From Betaproteobacteria bacterium (lineage in GTDB: Bacteria > Pseudomonadota > Gammaproteobacteria > Burkholderiales > JAHFRG01), in assembly GCA_023258935.1 (NCBI GenBank), contig JAHFRG010000006.1, positions 1 through 19,980 on the forward strand: a stretch of DNA of 19,980 nucleotides. The letters are read 5' to 3'. Positions 1-8,232 of the stretch are shown piece after piece. Position numbers and translations under genes: made by a program. The notes beneath the pieces were generated by a model. That model ran no database searches. It was not told the origin of the DNA and was given only the letters and a program-made list of their open reading frames with translations. How positions within the stretch are numbered: the first letter of the stretch is position 1; each line of letters starts with the position of its first letter.

Positions 1-65
1 TGTTTCTTGCGGCAGCTTGCGCCCCTTCCCGCTCCACGCTGCGCGAGTCCGAGTCCGGGGCGCCT

Positions 66-83
66 TCTGCTATACTTGCGTCG
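66..83 (+). promoter_or_regulatory. Extended -10 promoter candidate for kdsD
   Basis: TGCTATACT (68-76) matches an extended -10 element (TGn plus TATACT). No convincing -35 box lies 16-18 bases upstream. A transcript starting about 7 bases downstream of the -10 would begin at or next to the first kdsD ATG (84), giving a leaderless or nearly leaderless message. No Shine-Dalgarno sequence is visible before either candidate ATG (84 or 93), which fits. The TSS is inferred, not observed. Confidence 0.45.
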
Positions 84-1082
84 ATGAGCACCATGAAAAA
101 TCCCACCAAGTCTGCGCAGCCACAGGCGCTCGCTCTGGCGCGGCATGTGCTGGAAATAGAAGCGCGCGGCATCACTGCTTTAATCGAACGGCTGGATCAC
201 CATTTTGCACGCGCAGTGGAGCTGATGCTGCACTGCCGTGGACGGGTAGTAGTAAGCGGGATAGGCAAATCCAGCCACATCGCGCGCAAAATCGCATCTA
301 CATTGGCAAGCACGGGCACACCCGCATTTTTTGTGCATGCCGCGGAAGCGAGTCACGGCGATCTGGGAATGATCACCCGCGACGATGTGATGATCGCGCT
401 TTCCAATTCCGGTGAAAGCGCTGAGCTTCTCACTATCGTGCCTCTCATCAAGCGTCAGGGCGCGAAACTTATTTCTATTACTGGTAATTCCAAATCCACA
501 CTCGCGGTCGAAGCCGATGTGCACCTCGACGCCGCTGTGGCCGAGGAAGCATGCCCTCTGGGGCTTGCGCCTACCGCCAGCACCACCGCCGCACTGGCTT
601 TGGGCGATGCCTTGGCGGTAGCGCTACTCGACGCTCGAGGGTTCGGCGCCGAGGATTTTGCGCGTTCGCACCCGGGTGGAACGCTTGGCAGAAAACTGCT
701 AACCCACGTACGTGATGTAATGCGCACAGGGGCGACCTTGCCGGTCGTGCCTGATAGTGCTTCGCTGTCGCAGGCGATTCTGGAAATATCAAAAAAAGGC
801 ATGGGTATGACTGCGGTGATCAATTCACGACAACAAGTGGTTGGCATTTTTACCGATGGCGATTTGCGCCGCGCTCTGGACAAAATCACGGATTTGCGCG
901 CGGTCATGGTGGCACAAGTCATGACGCGTAACCCACGAACCATCGGCGCTGACCATCTGGCCGTAGAAGCAGTGCAAATGATGGAAGAGTACAAGATAAA
1001 TCAGCTGTTGGTGGTTGACTCGGAACAGCACTTGAACGGCGCGCTCAATATGCATGACCTGTTCCGAGCCAAAGTCATTTGA
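84..1082 (+). CDS. kdsD: Arabinose-5-phosphate isomerase, KdsD/KpsF family
   Basis: This enzyme converts ribulose-5-phosphate to arabinose-5-phosphate in the cytoplasm, the first committed step toward Kdo for lipopolysaccharide. The 332-residue protein has the family architecture: an N-terminal SIS sugar-isomerase domain (about 40-180) followed by two CBS domains (about 210-330). Visible motifs are SGIGKSSHIARK with Lys62, SNSGES in the sugar-phosphate loop, and SHPGGTLGRKLL with His196. These line up with catalytic Lys59 and His193 of E. coli KdsD at an offset of three. Two starts are possible, ATG at 84 and ATG at 93; neither has a Shine-Dalgarno sequence. It is first in a Kdo/LPS-transport series, with kdsC 30 bases downstream. 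Family assignment is very secure; the exact start is not. Confidence 0.97.
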   Translation: MSTMKNPTKSAQPQALALARHVLEIEARGITALIERLDHHFARAVELMLHCRGRVVVSGIGKSSHIARKIASTLASTGTPAFFVHAAEASHGDLGMITRDDVMIALSNSGESAELLTIVPLIKRQGAKLISITGNSKSTLAVEADVHLDAAVAEEACPLGLAPTASTTAALALGDALAVALLDARGFGAEDFARSHPGGTLGRKLLTHVRDVMRTGATLPVVPDSASLSQAILEISKKGMGMTAVINSRQQVVGIFTDGDLRRALDKITDLRAVMVAQVMTRNPRTIGADHLAVEAVQMMEEYKINQLLVVDSEQHLNGALNMHDLFRAKVI

Positions 1083-1112
1083 CGGGCTGCCAGCAATCAG
1101 CGGTTCCTTAAC

Positions 1113-1637
1113 ATGCAAGACGTGTTTGAAAAAGCCAAGCATATACGTCTCGCGATTTTCGACGTGGACGGCGTACTCACGGATGGCAGCCTGTATATCT
1201 CGGACAGCGGTGATGAGTACAAGGCCTTCAACACGCTGGATGGCCACGGCATGCGCATGCTCAAGCAAAGCGGTGTGGAGCTTGTCATAATCAGCGGCAG
1301 GACTTCGCGCTGCGTGGAAATGCGCGCTCAAAATCTCGGCATCGGCCTTCTCTACCAGGGAGTGGAAGACAAGCTTGGGGTCTTTTCCTCCCTGCTCGCG
1401 AAATTCGGGCTTACCCCCGAAGCCACAGCCTATATCGGCGATGATGTAGTGGACCTGCCTGTGATGCGTCGCTGTGGTCTTGCCGTATGCGTGCCCGATT
1501 CCCCGGCTCTGGTAAAGCAGCACGCGCATTACATCACGCAACTGCCGGGCGGGTGCGGAGCGGTACGCGAAATCTGCGAGCTCATCATGCAGGCGCAAGG
1601 AACCTTCCAGGCGCAATTGTCGCGCTATCTGAAATGA
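1113..1637 (+). CDS. kdsC: 3-deoxy-D-manno-octulosonate 8-phosphate phosphatase
   Basis: KdsC dephosphorylates Kdo-8-phosphate to Kdo before its activation by KdsB. The 174-residue HAD-family protein shows motif I FDVDGVLTDG, with nucleophile and acid/base aspartates Asp17 and Asp19. It also has motif II Ser61 in IISGRTS, Lys87, and motif III GDDVVDLP (Asp110, Asp111, Asp114) for Mg binding. There is no large cap domain, as expected for this small tetrameric class. Its stop codon overlaps the lptC start (ATGA at 1634-1637), indicating translational coupling to the LPS export genes. Length and order match the usual kdsD-kdsC-lptC series. Confidence 0.96.
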   Translation: MQDVFEKAKHIRLAIFDVDGVLTDGSLYISDSGDEYKAFNTLDGHGMRMLKQSGVELVIISGRTSRCVEMRAQNLGIGLLYQGVEDKLGVFSSLLAKFGLTPEATAYIGDDVVDLPVMRRCGLAVCVPDSPALVKQHAHYITQLPGGCGAVREICELIMQAQGTFQAQLSRYLK

Positions 1638-2206
1638 GCAGCCGCCTGCTCATATGGGTACCAGTACTGATGCTACTCCTGCTCGCGGCATTGACCTGGT
1701 GGCTCGATAGCAAAGTACAGCCCCTCACACCGAAGCGCGACGGCAGCAGCCGCCACGATCCTGACTACATCGTGGAAAACTTTACCTCCACACGCATGAG
1801 CGAGGATGGAACGCCGCGCTATATTCTCACTGCAAAAAAAATGGTGCATTATCCGGACGACGACACCACGCATTTGGAAAGTCCGGTGCTTCGACATATC
1901 GAGGGAGGCAAACCGGAAATCAACATTACCTCAAACCAGGCGCTGCTGACGAGCGGAGGCGAGGATGCCTATTTCACTGGTGATGTTAAAGTGGTGCGAG
2001 AAGCGCGTGACAATTATCCTGAACTCAAGGCCTTTACCAGTTTTCTGCACGTTATCCCCGATCAGGATCTGGCGAAAACCGACAAGCCGGTGACATTGAC
2101 CGATCCGCATAGCATCGTTACCGCAGTTGGCTTAGAATTGAACAGCGATACGCGGGTGCTTAAATTGCTATCCAATGTTAAGGGACATTATGACAACCCC
2201 AGGTAA
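1634..2206 (+). CDS. lptC: LPS export ABC transporter periplasmic protein LptC
   Basis: LptC is the bitopic inner-membrane component that takes lipopolysaccharide from LptB2FG and passes it to LptA. The 190-residue product has an N-terminal membrane anchor (about residues 5-24, WVPVLMLLLLAALTWWL) followed by a periplasmic beta-jellyroll-type domain. That domain includes the conserved-looking stretch DPDYIVENFTSTRMSEDGTP. The start at 1634 is chosen because it overlaps the kdsC stop as ATGA and puts the hydrophobic helix at the N-terminus; a longer in-frame extension upstream would lie inside kdsC. The 3' end overlaps the lptA start by 17 bases. Assignment rests on topology, length and position as well as sequence. 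Confidence 0.93.
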   Translation: MSSRLLIWVPVLMLLLLAALTWWLDSKVQPLTPKRDGSSRHDPDYIVENFTSTRMSEDGTPRYILTAKKMVHYPDDDTTHLESPVLRHIEGGKPEINITSNQALLTSGGEDAYFTGDVKVVREARDNYPELKAFTSFLHVIPDQDLAKTDKPVTLTDPHSIVTAVGLELNSDTRVLKLLSNVKGHYDNPR

Positions 2207-2780
2207 GACCGGACACCTGTTGCAATGGGCACTGAGCGCCTTGCTGGTATGTTCGCCCGCGCTTGCAGAGCGCGCCGACCGCGGCAAACCGGTCAATGTC
2301 GAAGCCGATAAAGTGAATGTGGATGACGCCAACAAAGTTAGCGTGTTTGAAGGCAATGTGGTACTAACCCAGGGTACGATCGTCATCCATGCCAGCAAAA
2401 TAATCGTGCGCCAGGATGCGGCGGGCTTCAATTCCGGTATCGCGTACGGCAATCTCGCGACTTTCCGCCAAAAAATGGATGGCGTTGACGAGTACATCGA
2501 AGGTGAGGCGGAGCGCATCGAATACGACGGCAAAACGGAGAATCTGGAGTTGTTCAACAGCGCCCACATTAAACGAGGCCAGGACGAATTGCGCGGCAAT
2601 TATATTTCCTACAATGCAATCACAGAATTTTACCAGGCATTGAGCGGCAAGCAACCCGCCAATGGCGGCCGGGTACGCGCGGTGATCCAGCCTAAGGAAA
2701 AGGACGCCAAACCCACTCCGCCTGTTCCACCGGCAACGCTGAAACCTTCTTCGAGCATTACTAATCAACCCGGGAAATAA
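2190..2780 (+). CDS. lptA: LPS transport periplasmic protein LptA
   Basis: LptA polymerises into the periplasmic bridge that carries lipopolysaccharide from LptC to LptD. The 196-residue product begins with a signal peptide (hydrophobic LLQWALSALLVCSPALA, likely cleaved after Ala26). The OstA/LptA-like domain follows, with VEADKVNVDDANKVSVFEG and later YISYNA-type repeats typical of the family. The ATG at 2190 is preferred over the ATG at 2175 because AAGGGA (2180-2185) sits at Shine-Dalgarno distance from it and the signal peptide then has a normal length. It overlaps lptC by 17 bases. The C-terminus is proline- and lysine-rich and probably disordered. Confidence 0.94.
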   Translation: MTTPGKTGHLLQWALSALLVCSPALAERADRGKPVNVEADKVNVDDANKVSVFEGNVVLTQGTIVIHASKIIVRQDAAGFNSGIAYGNLATFRQKMDGVDEYIEGEAERIEYDGKTENLELFNSAHIKRGQDELRGNYISYNAITEFYQALSGKQPANGGRVRAVIQPKEKDAKPTPPVPPATLKPSSSITNQPGK

Positions 2781-2834
2781 ACGGCAAAAAAACGGTGATG
2801 AAACCGGCTTTCCGTTGACTTTTGGCTACCGAAA

Positions 2835-3557
2835 ATGAGCAAACTTAAAGCACAGGGACTTAAAAAGCGCTATAAATCTCGCACGGTGGTACGCGATGTT
2901 TCGCTGGAAGTCAGCGACGGCGAAGTAATCGGTTTGCTGGGCCCCAACGGCGCCGGCAAGACTACCTGCTTTTACATGATGGTGGGCCTGGTTTTGCTCG
3001 ATGGCGGTAGCATCATGCTAGATGACCTCAATTTAAGCCATATGCCGATTCACCGCCGCGCTCGTTTGGGTTTGAGCTATCTGCCGCAGGAAGCCTCGAT
3101 TTTCCGCAGGATGACAGTGGCGGAAAATATTCAGTCGGTGCTGGAATTACAGGATTTCCAGCCTGATGAAATCCAGAACCGGCTGGACGATTTGCTGCAC
3201 GACTTGCACATCAGCCACCTTCGCAACAACCCCGCGCTCTCCCTCTCCGGTGGCGAACGGCGGCGCGTCGAAATCGCCCGGGCATTGGCTTCGCAACCGC
3301 GTTTTATTCTGCTCGATGAACCTTTTGCCGGAATTGACCCCATCGCAGTACTGGATATCCAGAAAATCATCGGCTTCCTGAAGGAAAAAAGCATTGGTGT
3401 GCTAATCACAGACCACAACGTGCGAGAAACTCTGGGAATTTGCGACCGTGCCTATATCATTAACGACGGTTCAGTCCTGGCCTACGGCAAACCCGAAGAA
3501 ATCGTTTATAATGAAAGCGTGAGAAAAGTGTATTTGGGCGAACATTTCCGGCTATAG
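2835..3557 (+). CDS. lptB: LPS export ABC transporter ATP-binding protein LptB
   Basis: LptB is the ATPase that powers lipopolysaccharide extraction from the inner membrane by LptB2FG. The 240-residue protein shows Walker A GPNGAGKT (about 36-43), Q-loop Gln85 in SYLPQEASIF, signature LSGGERRRVEIARAL (from 137) and Walker B ILLDEPFAGID (Asp161, Glu162). The H-loop is His194 in ITDHNVRE. GID after Walker B and the length are typical of LptB. It lies 54 bases after lptA. The partner permeases LptF and LptG are not in this window and are usually encoded elsewhere. Confidence 0.97.
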   Translation: MSKLKAQGLKKRYKSRTVVRDVSLEVSDGEVIGLLGPNGAGKTTCFYMMVGLVLLDGGSIMLDDLNLSHMPIHRRARLGLSYLPQEASIFRRMTVAENIQSVLELQDFQPDEIQNRLDDLLHDLHISHLRNNPALSLSGGERRRVEIARALASQPRFILLDEPFAGIDPIAVLDIQKIIGFLKEKSIGVLITDHNVRETLGICDRAYIINDGSVLAYGKPEEIVYNESVRKVYLGEHFRL

Positions 3558-3621
3558 TTGCGGGATATGACACCGCCCTTGAAGCCACGGCCAGCAATCA
3601 AAAACCCGACACCTAAAGAGA

Positions 3622-5070
3622 ATGAAGCACACTCTACAGCTCAAGCTGTCGCAGCATCTGACGCTGACGCCGCAACTGCAACAATCCATACGTCTCTTGC
3701 AACTCTCAACATTGGAGCTTAACCAGGAACTGGAACGTTTTCTCCAGGAAAACCCCCTGCTCGAGCGCGACGAGGAGATGAGCGAAGAAGCGGCACCGCT
3801 GCCTTCAAGTAGTATCAACACCATTTCCCATGACGGGTTGACCGCTAGTGAGCAGGCTGAAGAAACCTCTCCCGAAGCTGCACCCAGCGCAGACGACGTG
3901 GTGGAAGGCCCATGGCTTGAAGATACGGGGTCATACAGCGCGCGCGGCGAGAGTGAGGAAAGCGAATACCCGCAGCTTGCCGCTGTTGCGCCCACCTTGC
4001 GCGAGCATCTTAACTGGCAGCTCAATCTCACCAAACTCCCGGAACGCGACAATAGGTTGGTATCGCTGTTGATTGATGCACTCGACGAGGACGGCTGCCT
4101 GACGCAACCGCTGGAGGAACTCGTTGCGCTGCTGCCCGAAGAGCTCAGCGTAAGCCCGGAAGAACTGCAAACCGCGTTGCAGCACCTGCAAAAACTGGAA
4201 CCGACGGGCGTGGGCGCGCGCAATCTCAGCGAGTGCCTGGCGCTGCAACTGCAAGCCCTGCCTGAAGATACCTCGTTCCGGACGGAAGCTCTTGTCATCG
4301 TCACCCAGCATCTGGACAGCCTGGCTGCGCGCGATTTTGGCAAGCTCAAAAAACTTCTGCATTGCGATGATCTCACTTTGCGCCAGGTGCAGCACCTCAT
4401 TACCAGCCTCAACCCTCGTCCGGGGGCGGATTACGCGGCGCTTGAGACGCGTTATATCGTGCCCGATGTCGTGGTCAAGAAAGTCAAAGGCATATGGGTG
4501 GCGAGCCTCAATGCTGAAGCCATGCCAAAACTGAGAGTAAACCGCATGTACGCAGACATCTTGCACCGCAACCGCGACGCAAGCTTCCAGAAGCTCGCCG
4601 GTCAGCTGCAGGAAGCGAAATGGCTGATCAAAAACGTGCAGCAGCGCTTCGATACCATCTTGCGCGTGTCGCAGGCAATCGTTGACCGCCAGCGCCATTT
4701 CTTCGAGCACGGCGAAGTAGCGATGCGCCCCTTGGTGCTACGCGAGATTGCCGAGACGCTGGAGCTACACGAATCCACCGTATCCCGCGTGACCACGCAA
4801 AAATACATGCTAACGCCGCGCGGCACTTATGAGCTGAAATATTTTTTTGGCAGCCATGTCACCACCGAAACCGGCGGCGCCTGTTCCGCCACCGCGATCC
4901 GTGCTCTCATCAAGCAGTTGGTAGCCGCGGAAAATCCGAAAAAACCGCTTTCCGACAGCCAGATTTCAGAAATCCTCGGGCAGCAAGGGATCGTTGTCGC
5001 CCGCCGCACCATCGCCAAGTATCGCGAAGCTTTGCAGATTCCATCCGTAAGCATGCGTAAATCTTTATGA
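3622..5070 (+). CDS. rpoN: RNA polymerase sigma-54 factor
   Basis: Sigma-54 directs RNA polymerase to -24/-12 promoters that need AAA+ activators. The 482-residue protein has all three regions. Glutamine- and leucine-rich region I starts MKHTLQLKLSQHLTLTPQLQQ. An acidic linker follows (about 50-115). Then come the core-binding domain and the DNA-binding region with the helix-turn-helix-like LHESTVSRVTTQKYMLTPRG. The RpoN box ARRTIAKYRE sits at 460-469. AAAGAGA just before the ATG is the likely ribosome-binding site. Its position between lptB and the nitrogen-PTS genes is the classical arrangement, except that hpf downstream is ruined. Confidence 0.97.
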   Translation: MKHTLQLKLSQHLTLTPQLQQSIRLLQLSTLELNQELERFLQENPLLERDEEMSEEAAPLPSSSINTISHDGLTASEQAEETSPEAAPSADDVVEGPWLEDTGSYSARGESEESEYPQLAAVAPTLREHLNWQLNLTKLPERDNRLVSLLIDALDEDGCLTQPLEELVALLPEELSVSPEELQTALQHLQKLEPTGVGARNLSECLALQLQALPEDTSFRTEALVIVTQHLDSLAARDFGKLKKLLHCDDLTLRQVQHLITSLNPRPGADYAALETRYIVPDVVVKKVKGIWVASLNAEAMPKLRVNRMYADILHRNRDASFQKLAGQLQEAKWLIKNVQQRFDTILRVSQAIVDRQRHFFEHGEVAMRPLVLREIAETLELHESTVSRVTTQKYMLTPRGTYELKYFFGSHVTTETGGACSATAIRALIKQLVAAENPKKPLSDSQISEILGQQGIVVARRTIAKYREALQIPSVSMRKSL

Positions 5071-5087
5071 TCCCATAAGGACGCCAA

Positions 5088-5198
5088 ATGAACCTAAGTC
5101 TCAGCGGTCATCACCTGGAAGTTGGCCCGGCAATCCGCGATTACATCTTTCCCTAGCCAGCCGGTTGTCAGGTGAAACCACGAAAGCGCAGAGCATGA
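5088..5198 (+). pseudogene. hpf: Remnant of hpf (ribosome hibernation promoting factor)
   Basis: An ATG at 5088 with a good ribosome-binding site (AAGGA at 5077-5081) opens a 22-codon frame reading MNLSLSGHHLEVGPAIRDY, then IFP and a TAG stop at 5154. This is recognisably the N-terminus of short HPF, normally about 100 residues, and it lies exactly where hpf belongs between rpoN and ptsN. Only about 40 bases separate the TAG from ptsN, so most of the gene is missing. Those bases (CAGGTGAAACCACGAAAG) may derive from the C-terminal region around the family's RQVxKHK segment, but that match is weak. If so, the loss was an internal deletion rather than a point mutation. The 22-residue peptide could still be translated. 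Confidence 0.8.
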
Positions 5199-5686
5199 AT
5201 CTGATAGGAAAAGTGCTTCCCCCTTCCAATATAATTCTCGATCTGGATGCGGGTAGCAAGAAGCGCGTGTTTGAGCAGGCGGGGCTGCTGTTTGAAAACA
5301 ACCAGGGAATAGCACGCGCCAAAGTTTTCGACAGCCTGTTCGCGCGCGAAAAGCTGGGCTCAACCGGGCTGGGACAGGGCGTCGCCATCCCGCACGGCAG
5401 AATCAAATCACTCAAGGAAGCGGTCGGCGCGCTGATTAGAACCAAGGCACCGATTCCTTTCGACGCCCCGGACGGCATGCCGGTCAACCTGATTTTTGTG
5501 TTGCTGGTTCCGGAACGCGCCTCCGAATTGCATCTGGAGATCTTAAGCGAGCTTTCTCAAGTTTTCTGCGACAGGAACCTGCGCGAAGCCTTGCTGGCAA
5601 GCCAGGACGCCTCGCAAGTTCATCAACTCCTCAGTGAATGGCAGACCCATGCCCCAAATCAGCGCAGCTCAGCTGTTTCAAGATAA
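5195..5686 (+). CDS. ptsN: Nitrogen regulatory EIIA(Ntr) protein
   Basis: PtsN is the terminal phosphoacceptor of the nitrogen phosphotransferase relay (PtsP-NPr-EIIANtr), a regulator rather than a sugar importer. The 163-residue protein carries the phosphorylated histidine in GQGVAIPHGRI (His67), the family's signature. The ATG at 5195 gives MNLIGKVLPPSNIILDL, a normal start; an upstream TTG frame would only add the hpf scar. No strong Shine-Dalgarno is visible before 5195, perhaps because the deletion in hpf removed or altered it. The 3' end overlaps hprK by 38 bases. Confidence 0.95.
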   Translation: MNLIGKVLPPSNIILDLDAGSKKRVFEQAGLLFENNQGIARAKVFDSLFAREKLGSTGLGQGVAIPHGRIKSLKEAVGALIRTKAPIPFDAPDGMPVNLIFVLLVPERASELHLEILSELSQVFCDRNLREALLASQDASQVHQLLSEWQTHAPNQRSSAVSR

Positions 5687-6596
5687 CTGCGACAGGCTCG
5701 TGTTCTCCTGGATCACCGGAGAAGCGAACCGCAGCATGAGCAGCGACGATATCAACAGTTCAACTAAAGGAGTAATCGGCCATCTTAATTTCATCCATCC
5801 CAACTGGGTGCAGGTACTGGATGGCGCGGAAATTCAGTATTTGAGCAAACTCGATCCTTCTTCCTTGCGGCAGTCTTTGCAAAGCCTTTCCGTGAACCCG
5901 CCGTTCTGCTTCATCATCGCCGGCAATGGTGTAGTGCCGCCAGCGGTACAAGCTTTTGCGGAAGAAAAACAAATCCCGCTCATTCGTTCCGCCCAGTCCA
6001 GTCTACAATTGATGAACATCCTGCGCGTGTATTTATCCAAAGTTCTGGCCGAATCGACCAACTTGCATGGTGTGTTTCTTGATGTGCTGGGTATGGGGGT
6101 GTTGCTCACCGGGGAAAGCGGGGTGGGGAAAAGCGAACTTGCTCTGGAGCTCATCAGCCGCGGGCACGGCTTGGTCGCCGACGATAGCGTAGAGTTCTAC
6201 CAAATTGCGCCGGAAACACTGGAAGGCCGCTGCCCGCCATTGCTTAAGGATTTTCTCGAGGTGCGCGGCCTGGGCGTGTTGAACATACGCACCATTTTCG
6301 GCGAAACCGCTGTGCGGCCAAAAATGAACCTGAAGCTGATCGCGCACCTGGAAAAGCCGAAGGGGTCGCACGTTCCCGGACTGGAGCGGCTGCCTCTGGG
6401 CGCGAGTTCCGAGAACGTACTTGGCTTAAAAATCCGCAAAGTGACCATTCCGGTGGCGGAAGGGCGCAACCTCGCGGTGCTGGTGGAAGCCGCGGTGCGC
6501 AACTATATCCTGCAGCTGCGCGGCATAGACAGCACTAAGGAATTCATCCAGCGCCACGAACAAATGATGGACAATCAAGCGGGCGGCAAACAGTGA
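5649..6596 (+). CDS. hprK: HPr kinase/phosphorylase
   Basis: HprK phosphorylates and dephosphorylates a serine on HPr-type carriers; in betaproteobacteria it accompanies the PTS-Ntr proteins. From the ATG at 5649 the product is 315 residues with a normal N-terminus (MPQISAAQLFQDN). An in-frame ATG at 5634 would add five residues. The N-terminal domain spans about 1-130, followed by the kinase domain with Walker A GESGVGKS (155-162), His140, GHGLVADD (Asp178, Asp179) and the signature EVRGLGVLNIRTIFG. It overlaps ptsN by 38 bases, and rapZ follows at once. No HPr (ptsH) or enzyme I gene lies in the window. Confidence 0.95.
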   Translation: MPQISAAQLFQDNCDRLVFSWITGEANRSMSSDDINSSTKGVIGHLNFIHPNWVQVLDGAEIQYLSKLDPSSLRQSLQSLSVNPPFCFIIAGNGVVPPAVQAFAEEKQIPLIRSAQSSLQLMNILRVYLSKVLAESTNLHGVFLDVLGMGVLLTGESGVGKSELALELISRGHGLVADDSVEFYQIAPETLEGRCPPLLKDFLEVRGLGVLNIRTIFGETAVRPKMNLKLIAHLEKPKGSHVPGLERLPLGASSENVLGLKIRKVTIPVAEGRNLAVLVEAAVRNYILQLRGIDSTKEFIQRHEQMMDNQAGGKQ

Positions 6597-6635
6597 ATGG
6601 GTTTTGACGCCGGCGGTGCGCGCTCACCACGCTCT

Positions 6636-7472
6636 ATGCAGCTTATTCTGATCAGCGGCCTTTCCGGTTCAGGCAAAAGCATCGCTCTCAACGTCCTCGA
6701 AGACAGCGGATTTTACTGCGTGGACAATCTGCCGGCGAAACTTTTGCCCGATATCACGCATTTCCTGCAGGACGCGGGCTACTCGAAGGTTGCCGCCAGT
6801 ATCGATGTACGCAGCGGCGACACGCTCAACCAGCTGCCGCAGCATGTTGCCGAACTGAAACGGCAAGGAATTGATGTCAGCCTGTTGTTCCTCGAAGCGA
6901 AAAATGAAACGCTGATGAAGCGCTTTTCGGAAACGCGCCGGCGCCATCCGTTAAACAACGACACGCACACGCTTTCTGAGTCCATCCAGCTCGAGCGCGA
7001 AAAGCTCGCCGACATCGGCGATCTGGCGCAGCATATCGACACCAGCGATCTCAACCCCAACGCGTTGCGCGGCTGGATCAAGGATTTGCTGAAGATAAAC
7101 CGCTCGCGCTTGACGTTGCTGTTCCAGTCGTTCGGTTTTAAGAACGGGATCCCGCTGGATGCCGACATGGTGTTCGATGTGCGCTGCCTGCCCAACCCGA
7201 ATTACGATCCGGTGCTGCGCGATCTCACAGGCAAAGACAAGGCGGTAATCGAGTATATGCAAAACGACAAGAGCGTACTCGGCCTGCTCGACGATATCCG
7301 GCGCTTCATAGAAAATTGGCTGCCGTGCTTTGCCCGCGACAACCGCGATCATCTGACTGTCGCCCTGGGCTGCACCGGCGGGCGTCATCGCTCGGTGTAT
7401 TTCGCGGAAAAGCTTGCCGAGCATTTCCGTGCGCAGAACCAGGTGCTGGTCAGGCACCGCGAGCTTGGCTAA
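6636..7472 (+). CDS. rapZ: RNase adapter protein RapZ (YvcJ/YhbJ family)
   Basis: RapZ family proteins bind nucleotide and, in enterobacteria, guide RNase E to the sRNA GlmZ and sense glucosamine-6-phosphate. The 278-residue product has Walker A GLSGSGKS (8-15) directly at the N-terminus and SGFYCVDNLP shortly after. The C-terminal domain has the conserved CTGGRHRSVYFAEKL. The ATG at 6636 is chosen because family members begin just before the P-loop; an in-frame ATG at 6597 directly after the hprK stop would add 13 residues. Neither start has a clear ribosome-binding site. Its role here, where GlmZ may be absent, is not evident from the sequence. Confidence 0.93.
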   Translation: MQLILISGLSGSGKSIALNVLEDSGFYCVDNLPAKLLPDITHFLQDAGYSKVAASIDVRSGDTLNQLPQHVAELKRQGIDVSLLFLEAKNETLMKRFSETRRRHPLNNDTHTLSESIQLEREKLADIGDLAQHIDTSDLNPNALRGWIKDLLKINRSRLTLLFQSFGFKNGIPLDADMVFDVRCLPNPNYDPVLRDLTGKDKAVIEYMQNDKSVLGLLDDIRRFIENWLPCFARDNRDHLTVALGCTGGRHRSVYFAEKLAEHFRAQNQVLVRHRELG

Positions 7473-7585
7473 GGAACCTCTGATTAAGTCCTTCGCGAAT
7501 TGCGTTGCTTTTGCGAGTATACCGGTTTTGAGTAGCGGCCCATGCTGCTCAACAATGCGCAAGTAAAAGCGTCCCTTTCCCCACT

Positions 7586-8206
7586 ATGAATCCTGCGAAA
7601 ACCATCACCCTCGCCTTCACCGGCGCCTCCGGCATGCCTTATGGACTGCGCCTTCTGGAATGCCTGATTTCGAGCGGCACACGGGTTTATCTGCTGTATT
7701 CGCAGGCGGCGCAGATCGTGGCGCAGCAAGAAATCAGCCTGGCAATGCCATCCAAAGCCAAAGAGGTTGAGAATTATTTCCGCGATAAATATCATGCCGG
7801 CGCGGGACAGCTTCAAGTGTTCGGACGAGAGGAGTGGTTTGCGCCGATCGCATCCGGCTCCAATCCCGGCGATGCCATGGTGGTCTGTCCGTGCAGCATG
7901 GGCACGCTTGCGGCGATCGCCGCGGGATTGAGCGATAACCTGATAGAGCGCGCAGCGGACGTCATGCTCAAGGAAAGCCGCAAACTGATATTGGTGCCGC
8001 GCGAGACGCCGCTGTCGGCAATTCATCTTGAGAACATGCTGAGGCTGTCCAGAAGCGGGGCGGTTATCCTGCCCGCGAATCCCGGTTTTTACCACCATCC
8101 GGCAAGCGTTCAAGATTTGGTCGACTTTGTCGTTGCAAGAATACTCGACCAACTCGGCATTCCTCACCAGTTGGTGGCGCGCTGGGGAAACGGCAACCCG
8201 AGCTGA
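7586..8206 (+). CDS. ubiX: Flavin prenyltransferase UbiX
   Basis: UbiX attaches dimethylallyl phosphate to FMN, making the prenyl-FMN cofactor of the decarboxylase UbiD in ubiquinone synthesis. The 206-residue protein has the flavin-binding GASGMPYGLRLLE at the N-terminus and VVCPCSMGTLAAIAAGLSDN in the middle. It also has the conserved run RAADVMLKESRKLILVPRE followed by TPLSAIHLENM. Length is normal. It follows rapZ after 113 bases that hold no recognisable gene, and no Shine-Dalgarno is obvious before the ATG. UbiD is not in this window. Confidence 0.95.
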   Translation: MNPAKTITLAFTGASGMPYGLRLLECLISSGTRVYLLYSQAAQIVAQQEISLAMPSKAKEVENYFRDKYHAGAGQLQVFGREEWFAPIASGSNPGDAMVVCPCSMGTLAAIAAGLSDNLIERAADVMLKESRKLILVPRETPLSAIHLENMLRLSRSGAVILPANPGFYHHPASVQDLVDFVVARILDQLGIPHQLVARWGNGNPS

Positions 8207-8232
8207 GGAATCTCAGCCGTTCATCGAAACTC

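Noticed and set aside
3567..3722. A 51-codon frame starting before rpoN and overlapping its first 100 bases in another frame
   Set aside because: It has low-complexity Ala/Thr composition, no ribosome-binding site and lies mostly over a well-supported rpoN start; it is best explained as chance.
7473..7585. GGAACCTCTGATTAAG after rapZ as a possible insertion-sequence end
   Set aside because: No matching inverted partner or target duplication is visible nearby, so a mobile-element call is not supported.
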